This document shows, piece by piece, positions 57,003 to 64,000 of a stretch of DNA of 64,000 nucleotides. The position numbers and the translations under genes are program-made. Below the pieces are notes generated by a model. It saw only the letters and a program-made list of their open reading frames with translations, did not search any database and was not told where the DNA came from. The DNA is from Fomitopsis serialis (Eukaryota > Basidiomycota > Agaricomycetes > Polyporales > Fomitopsidaceae), in assembly GCF_022376445.1 (NCBI RefSeq), contig NW_025955164.1, positions 1 to 64,000 on the forward strand, written 5' to 3'. Position 1 is the first letter of the stretch. Each line of letters opens with the position of its first letter.

Positions 57003-60000
57003 ATGGCTCGAGGATCTCCAGGAAGGTATGTCCGCTTTGTTCATGTCAGGCAGACGATCGTAGGGCCCTGCGCCTCTGTGTCGCGCGACATCCTTGCTCG
57101 CCGTGCGCGCTACTCGCCGTTTTTGGTGTCGCCGACAAACCTCCCTCTACCTCGAACGCTTCTCACAGCGATCGCGTGTATGGTGGCGTCGTGACACGAT
57201 TGAGTCTAGCACACCGCTCGAGGATACATCTGTCATCTTCGTGGCCGCCTGCGTCGCTGTGGAGAATGACTACTTCGCTCTCCTCCCGCTCTCCTCCCGC
57301 TCTCCTCCCGCCCCTGCTTCGCGCATGACTGCTACCGCAGGGACGGCAGCGACGTCCATCATCGTTTCTGCCGCTGTGCTGCATCATGCGCGCCCTACAA
57401 CGCACTGAATGTGCTCGTTGCGCCGACGCCACATTTGGGGTCGCCCGACTGTGCTGTCATGACCTCTCCTTGCCTCACTCTTCCTCACTGTCTTGACATT
57501 TCGAGGGCGTGCGTGCACTGGCTCACCATACATGACGGTTCCCTGAATCGTCGGGCTTCGCCTGGGCTCACCGCGCTGGTCATCGTACACGGTGTTGGAC
57601 GCCACATCTCCGTGCGACTCATGTTTATTCCACAAACGAGCTTATCATAAGCCTGGTCTGTCCGTATGTCCGCCTCTGCCTCGCAGCCCACCATTGTGGC
57701 GCTTTGAGCAGTCTGCACATGCGTCTGCCATGTACGCGCTACGGGTCCAAGTTATGTTGGCCATTGAGCTCCACATCTCCATGAGTGAGATCTGGGACAC
57801 CGCGCCTCACCTAATACACGCTTGAAGCGGTATCGACGCGTCCATGGCGCGTCAGAACGCCCCCTCTCCACGTCCCGGTCATTGTGGCGTCGCACAGACC
57901 ACGATCTTCGACGGTCTCTGTGACACTAGACCGTCAACAATATGATTGCAAACTTGATGCGATGTTCTGTGCAGTGTCCCAGCACAGTGGGTTGCTTGCT
58001 TAGGACACGCACGCACGTAGGATGGGCCCCTACTCATATTCGCCCTCACAGTCTGCTGCAGTCTTTTGGGACGTTCTGCCTTCCCATTTGCATCCCTTTT
58101 CGACCGAGAATTTCCGTGTACTAACCTCCCCTCCCTTTTCGCAGGGGAATCCTCAAGTCTGGTGGCTCCGATGGCACGCACCGGAAACGCTCGACCGTCC
58201 ACTTCCACGACGAGCGTAAGGAGCGTGACCTCCGCGCCCAGCAGCTCCGGAACCTACGAACCACAAAGCCACGCACGCAAACAGACGGGGTTGAGAATGC
58301 GAAGCGCCTCACCGTTGGGGTCAACGCCGTGACAGGCAAGATGGTGTTCAAGATCAAGCCACCACAGCCGCCGGGTGGAGAGCATATACCAACGCCGATG
58401 CCGTCGCCCACCACGGCGATGGCGGCCCTCGCAGATGAAGATGAAGATGATGAGATGGGCGAGGGAGACGAAACGGACGCTGAAGATGCGAACGGAGAGA
58501 ACGAGGATGACGACGACGATATGGAAGAGTGCGACGTGACACAGCCGGCAGACGGTGCCGGCAGCGGACACCAGCCGGCACGGAATTCCACCGTGGGCGA
58601 GATCAGGAGACCCCTCGAAGATGATGACGACGAAGTACTCGACTGGGGGATTAGTGATGAAGAGGATCAAGATGGGGACCATGACCAGCCCGCGAAAGGC
58701 GGAAATGAGGGCGAAGATGAGGAGGATAAGGAAGATGACGATAAGAAAGACGAGGACAATGATGAGGATGAAGACGAGGACGATGAGGACGATGATGAGG
58801 ATGAAGATGAAGACGAGGATGAGGACGAAGATAAGGAAGGCAAAGGTGAGCTGTCTCCGGCCTTCGTCATGTACCAACGATCTGAGCACCTCGCAGAGAT
58901 CAAACCGGACGAGCTTTCCGATCGCAGGAACGAATCGCAACAAGGGCAGGACGCAGCGCGACAGCACGCCATATCCCATAATGAAGACTCAACACAGGCG
59001 GAGCCGACGAAACCTGCATCCGAGGAGGACGTCGAGAAGTTCCTAGCCTCAGTGCCGATTCCTCCGGCCGGTCCGCCGCCTCATTCAGAGGACTTAGAGG
59101 CGGATACACAGGCCACCTCGACACAGGTGTCTCCGGCCCACTCCGAGCGCTACCGCTCGCCGTCGCCGGAAGGACGCCGCTCTGCAGCGCCTTCACCGGA
59201 GCCGCAGCTTCCGCCAGGGTTGGCCCGCCAAGATACCAGCAGGTCGCCTTCTCCGAGGCTGCAGACTCCGCCGCCGGTTGTGCTACGATTCAGAGAAGAG
59301 ACGGAGGCAGAGAAGAACAAGCCAGCCGAGCTCGAGCTCGAGCTTGAGTCGATTCTAGCGTCACTATCGCTCGGACGACGCGACACCACTACAAAGAAAT
59401 CCACCCAGCCCGATCTTGGCCTCGATCTGGGTCTGGCGTCACTGTCCCTCACGCACGACGCCACAACCGACAGGCCGGTCGAAGATGACCTCGGTCTCGA
59501 CATGGGCATGGCCTCGTTGTCGCTGGCCCCTCCCCGCCCGCCGCGTTCCCCTAGGCGTCTGTCGCCTCCGCCTGCCATTGTCAACACGGTCGAAGACGCC
59601 ACAAAGGAGGACGCCACAAAGGAAGTGCCCTCCATTGTGGTCACCCCCGCTCCTCGCGCCCAGAGTGTGCCCGTTCCCCGTACGGAGGCGGCACCTCTTG
59701 CTTCTGCAACACCAAAGCCTGCGCCCGTACAGAAGCCCAGTCCTCTTCCCGCAGCTTCTACTCCTCCTCCTCCTCCTCCTCCTCCTCCTGCAGCTTCCGT
59801 CACTCGGCCTCGGCCTGCTGCGCCCGCCCCTCCGACCGTCGTGTCCACCCCTCCAAGAGACTCACTCGCATCTGTGATGTCTTCTGCGCCATCTGCAGTA
59901 GTGCCTACGCCTCCCGCAGACAAGAAAGTCTACACCACGCAGCCTCCCACCGAACCCGCTCCCATTCGATGGCCTGAGGCATTACCGACAGCTCCTGGGC

Positions 60001-63000
60001 CCGATCCCATGAACGTCTTTAAGGACGACAAGCGAGACGCCATGAGTGGACAAGAGTCTACCCCCGCTCCCTCTGTACGTGGTCCTTGGCTTATCCTGTG
60101 CAACTTTCACTTACGATTGTTCGATGCAGAGCATGCAATGGAACACGCCACAGCCTAACCAGTTACCTACACCGCCGTTGTTCAGCATCCAGCCGTATCA
60201 ATCGACATCGATGGATGACACACCGATGGAGGACGAACCTCAACAAACCGTGCACTCCGCCTTCGGCCCCACCTCCGTCCCACAGTGGCCGACTTCGATT
60301 GCCCCAGCCCCACAATGGCAGCCGTCCGGAGAGCAGAGCCAGTACAACACGCCTATCGCTCTCCCGCAACTTCCTACAGGTGTTTTCTATGATGCTCCAT
60401 TCGCCTCGGGGGGCGATATGGATATAGCTACACAAATGGACGAAGATATCCCGCGCTCCCGACATCGCCCAGCATGGGTTGACCGTCGTGGGCGTGCTGC
60501 TCGCGATGCTTACCTCGCCCTGGCAAAGCGGCCGTCGAAGAAAATCTTCCGACTGCGCGCAAGGCGTCACCATCATCGCACGCGATACCTCCCTGTCGTC
60601 GTGCCGCCACGGCTCGGACGGTCTCATGGTGTCAGGCGTCAGGCTGCTGCCCGGAAGAACGCGCTTAAGGGACAGCGGAAGACGGAACGGACCCCTTTGC
60701 AGAAGCGTTGCGGCACGATGTGCAGGTTTGCACGACAGGTCCTCACTCGCCGCCGGCGGACGGAGCCTCGCTGGGAGCTGTTTGTCGAACGGAGGACCTG
60801 GGCGGCTTGGGAACTTACGCCTGATGTAGACGTAGAGATGGACTTCGAAATTCCTTCAGCATCAACAGGAGCAGTCCCCGCTAGCCCGACCACCTCACCG
60901 TCGGCGATGAAACCATCGGATGCTGCGGGATCGAAGGACGTCACCGCTAAGGAAACTGCTGCATCCAAGGCACCTGGTACTGCTCAGAAACCAGCAAGTG
61001 TTCCTCATGCGACACCGGATGCGCGAGGGCCAGATAAGTCGGTAAGTGCGACTGCAATCTTACTCCCGCGATTCGAAGTAACGTAAATTGGTATCGCCAG
61101 GGTGCTATTGTCATCCCCAAGGCCTCTGAGCCCGAGCAAGCGAAAAACACATCTCGGAAGCCCGGCTCACCGAAGGCTAGTAGCTTCCCGAAGCCCAGCT
61201 CACCCAAGGCCAGTTCACCGAAGTCGAAGCCCAGCTCACCGAAGGCCAGCACACTAACTACGCCAAGCACCCCCGCGAATGCTACGAACGCCAGATCCAG
61301 CTCGCAAACTGCACTTCCTGTGAAGACAACGACCTCTGCCACGCAGCTCAAGGGAAAGGACCAGGAAGTCACTTCTCCTGTCCCCGGCGCGACTCTCGTT
61401 GATCGGAAGGGCAAGGGCAAGGCTAAGTGGATCGAGGAGGAAGCTGTGGTAGAGAGTTCTGAGGCCGACGATGAGGATGACTCCCGAGTTCTCGAGGCCG
61501 CGAAGAGACTGTCGCTGGGCAGTAACACAATCGATCCTGACATTGTGAGACAGCAGGCCGCGCTATTATCTCCCCGTCGAAGCGACTTGGATCCGTCGAT
61601 GCCTGGTCCATCAAGGTCACCGGACTTGACGAACAATCTGCGGGCCTTACAGGACCCACCTGTGGCCCTTGCTACCGATGTTACTTGCAGTACCGACGAC
61701 CATGTTTTAGCGGCTTCAGCTGAAGCCGCTTTGGGGGAGGAAAGCAAACACGTAACCGAAACGCGGCGACCGCTGGACAAAGACATGACAACGGCACCGT
61801 AAGTCGTCGCTTGGAGTTTTGCTCGTTCTGACATGCTGATTGTGATTGTTGGACACAGGGGCCAGCAGCAGTCAACTCGTGTCTCTGGCGATGTCTTGAC
61901 TGGTGCAGCTGCAAATGCAAAGCCACCGGCTGCTGGTAGGATGATAGCGCGAGAGAGTCCCGCTCAAACAGTCAGGAGTACATCAGTGCCCACTGCTGCC
62001 CAACCGGTCAATCAACGTTGGACTGTTCGAGCGGGTGAACAGTCCAGTCCTACATCCTCTGAGGCTCAGGAACCTGCAGCGTCGGGAGCTCAGTCTCTGT
62101 CGATGTCTCCTGTCCAGGGAGCGAAGTCGACTGTGCAGCCAGTGAAATCACAATTACCCGCAACTACAGCCTCACCTCGTCCAGCTCCAGCTCACACTGA
62201 ACCCGTGTCTGCAGCGCCGGTGCCACCGACGTCTTCAACTCCAACGGTGCAACGACCCACCATTTCTGCACAGCCTGCGAAGCCCGCACGCGGTCGAGGC
62301 GACTTAGATGCGGCCCAACCGTCCTTGAACCCAGCATCTGCCAAGGCCACGCCGGATACCAAGGATGCTCACTCTGTGCCCCCGGTCGCTCTGGCACTGA
62401 AGACTGCTCCTGCGACGGTCCCCGTCAACAAACCGGTCGAGCAGCATACCGACAAGCCTCTCAAGGTTTTGCCTAAGCCTCTGCGACCTGCTGCTTCGAC
62501 AACTGCTCCCGCCGCGCCCACTGCATCAATGTCATTCCACGACTTCCTCGCTGGGTTACCACCCACGTCTCACGTCACGTCTCCACTCAGGGCACCCGTA
62601 TCCAACTATCCAGCCTCGGTTCGCGGATGCTCAAAGCTGCGCCTGAAAATGCAGCCGACGTACTGGGAGCCGCTCAAGCCAATAGTAGATATACCTCAGC
62701 CGCCGTGCTACGTCCACCAAGTGCACACGTACAGCAACTTTGATTCCGCGCATTACGCGTGGGCGCTGGCCGAGCAGGCTGCACGGAAAGCAGAAGCTGC
62801 TCTTGCGACGGCTGAGCATGCATCAGCGGGCCTCGAAGCTGGGCCGACCCCACCCGCACAGGCGTACAACCCCGAGACGGAGGACTATGATTCGCCTCTG
62901 ATGCCTGGCTACCTCAGCCTGGACGCGCTGTCCGTAGGCCACAGCGAGAGCAGCGACGACACAGATAACTCCTCGTTCTGTGGATCTGAGGGCGAGTTTG

Positions 63001-63182
63001 AGCCCGGCGCGGATGGCCACTGGTCTGATGGACATATCGACGAGGCTAGCCTTGCTCGCTGGCGGCGCGTGAAGATGGTTGCGCGTATGGCTCAAGGTGC
63101 CGGACTTCTGGCTGGCATTGCTGTGAAGGCCGTCTATGTGGGTGCGCGCGGAGTCGCTGGGTGGTGGTCCCGAGCGCGCTGA
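57003..63182 (+). CDS. Very large intrinsically disordered acidic/proline-rich protein
   Basis: Exons 57003-57025, 58145-60074, 60130-61041, 61101-61798 and 61859-63182 join in frame to 1,628 residues. The protein is not recognised. It begins MARGSPGRGILKSGGSDGTH and continues RKRSTVHFHDERKERD, VNAVTGKMVFKIKPPQPP, two long Asp/Glu tracts (about residues 103-136 and 165-242), three degenerate repeats of the type LGLDLGLASLSL (about 430-465), and a poly-Pro run near 546-556. A basic Arg/His region (about 770-870), a cluster of SSPKAS repeats (about 969-1007) and a C-terminal helix-forming stretch MARMAQGAGLLAGIAVKAVY come later. The first exon is tiny and the first intron is 1.1 kb, very long for this genome; the splice is supported by the frame-perfect RGILKS join. 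Confidence 0.7.
57026..58144 (+). other. Long first intron of the large disordered protein
   Basis: It is bounded by gtatgt and tttcgcag, with a plausible branch site tactaac at 58120-58126. At 1,119 bases it is about twenty times the usual intron length here. I see no conserved RNA or protein inside, although a transcription start within it cannot be excluded. Confidence 0.5.
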
Positions 63183-64000
63183 AGCATTAAGACATACTTT
63201 GCTATGGTGCACGTCGTCGTTCCAGCAACGGCACCGGCGCCCCTGCCTTGCTGTCGCAAGATTCCTCAGGCTCCCGCTGGCGCAATAGGCCCGACTTATC
63301 TAGCAGAAGGGTGCTTCCTCTCGGTCAGCCAGCGACATTCCGGTCCTGACATTGTCGTGCGATTTGCTCCCGGACCCGAGCACTCTGTCATCACACGCCC
63401 GTCTGCCTCCTGCGGCACGACTCCGTCATCTATCCTCTCTGATCTAACCGGGCCAACCTCCTCTTCTCAATCCCCGAGCTCCGATACCCGTTCTCCTCAT
63501 CCTCCTCTCGGCCTCTCTCAAACACCGCACAGCGGTCCATTTTACATACATCGATCTCATTATGATTAAGCATTTTCATCTGGACTCAACTACTATGTTA
63601 TACCCTACTTGCTGTTGTACTGACGCTGACATTATACCCGCACCAGTCGCCGTTGTATCACCACTGCGCGATGTAGCCTAGTTCTCTATCCGGATCCTGT
63701 GGAGCATACCATTATATACCATCCCACCACGCGTCCGATCTGTTTTAGGCTCGTAGATCTGTAGCTGCACTCACCTTGCATATGTCTCCGCTCGCATCAG
63801 CATTCGCATCTGGTACACACTCACAACTACATTGTATTTCTGCATTTACGGATACATAGTTGCTGCAATATACCACAGCTCTGAAGGGCCAGCGGCCCTC
63901 TCATCTGGATACCCGCTATTGCTTGTGGTGTGATCTCTGCGACAAGTCTAGTATATGTCGGTGATGGCGGCTCCAGACACCACGCCTCTCATCATCTCAA
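63183..64000. other. 3-prime flank to window end, no supported gene
   Basis: A 121-codon frame at 63204-63569 starts 22 bases after the stop codon and is Pro/Ser-rich; it is probably 3-prime UTR. The remaining sequence shows no gene. Confidence 0.35.

Noticed and set aside
56556..57408. Open frames on both strands between the kinase and the large protein
   Set aside because: They overlap each other, are Ser/Pro/Arg-rich, and cover the promoter region and the first intron of the plus-strand gene.
58022..58979. Minus-strand frames rich in Ile, Leu, Val and Phe resembling membrane helices
   Set aside because: They are the complement of the GAC/GAT/GAG acidic tracts in the plus-strand gene, which always mimic hydrophobic protein.
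63204..63569. 121-codon frame after the large disordered protein
   Set aside because: It starts 22 bases after that stop codon, has no domain and is best read as 3-prime UTR.
1..64000. tRNA genes, rRNA, CRISPR arrays, telomere or centromere arrays
   Set aside because: I looked for B-box-like ggttcgaatcc words, long tandem arrays and telomere motifs and found none I could support by eye; a tRNAscan-SE run would settle tRNAs.

Overview
The window is nuclear DNA from a filamentous basidiomycete fungus, most likely a wood-decay or polypore-type agaricomycete. The evidence is dense GC-rich genes cut by many 45-65 base GT..AG introns, very short exons, and a protein set typical of the group: multicopy P450s, small SDR enzymes, an A1 aspartic protease, fungal DASH/Dam1 and large disordered acidic proteins. 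Gene models were built by hand from splice signals and frame continuity, so internal boundaries are predictions. No prokaryotic genes, rRNA or CRISPR arrays were seen.

Layout. 0-3 kb: a 5-prime part of an unknown gene and two tandem SDR genes, all on the minus strand. 4-8 kb: an unknown disordered protein and NMD3 (60S ribosome export). 9-12 kb: two small single-pass membrane proteins of unknown role. 12-31 kb: a rearranged accessory region. A repeat-plus-P450 unit occurs twice in opposite orientation (about 12.8-17.0 kb and 26.8-31.3 kb), a third copy of the repeat follows the first P450, and the arms enclose an acidic unknown gene, a frameshifted small gene, a terminal-inverted-repeat element and GLE1 (mRNA export). 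One P450 looks intact; its partner has a frameshift and a weaker TATA box. 31-36 kb: a MITE-like element next to the condensin subunit CAP-G/Cnd3. 36.5-40 kb: poorly coding DNA, a 5-prime-truncated aspartic protease relic and a third SDR paralogue. 41-45.5 kb: Dam1 (kinetochore) and a LAT-type amino-acid transporter. 45.8-51.7 kb: three paralogous genes each ending in two C2H2 zinc fingers, interrupted by a tandem hairpin repeat and a T-rich repeated tract. 53-63 kb: Polo-like kinase, then a 1,628-residue disordered protein with an unusually long first intron.

Several conserved housekeeping genes serve chromosome segregation or nuclear export (Polo kinase, Cnd3, Dam1, GLE1, NMD3). They sit singly between fast-changing lineage-specific families (SDR, P450, C2H2, protease) that show duplication, truncation and frameshift. 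The most noteworthy signals are the repeat/P450 inverted duplication around GLE1, the SDR intron gain/loss series, the C2H2 trio with the hairpin array, and two TA-flanked inverted-repeat elements.
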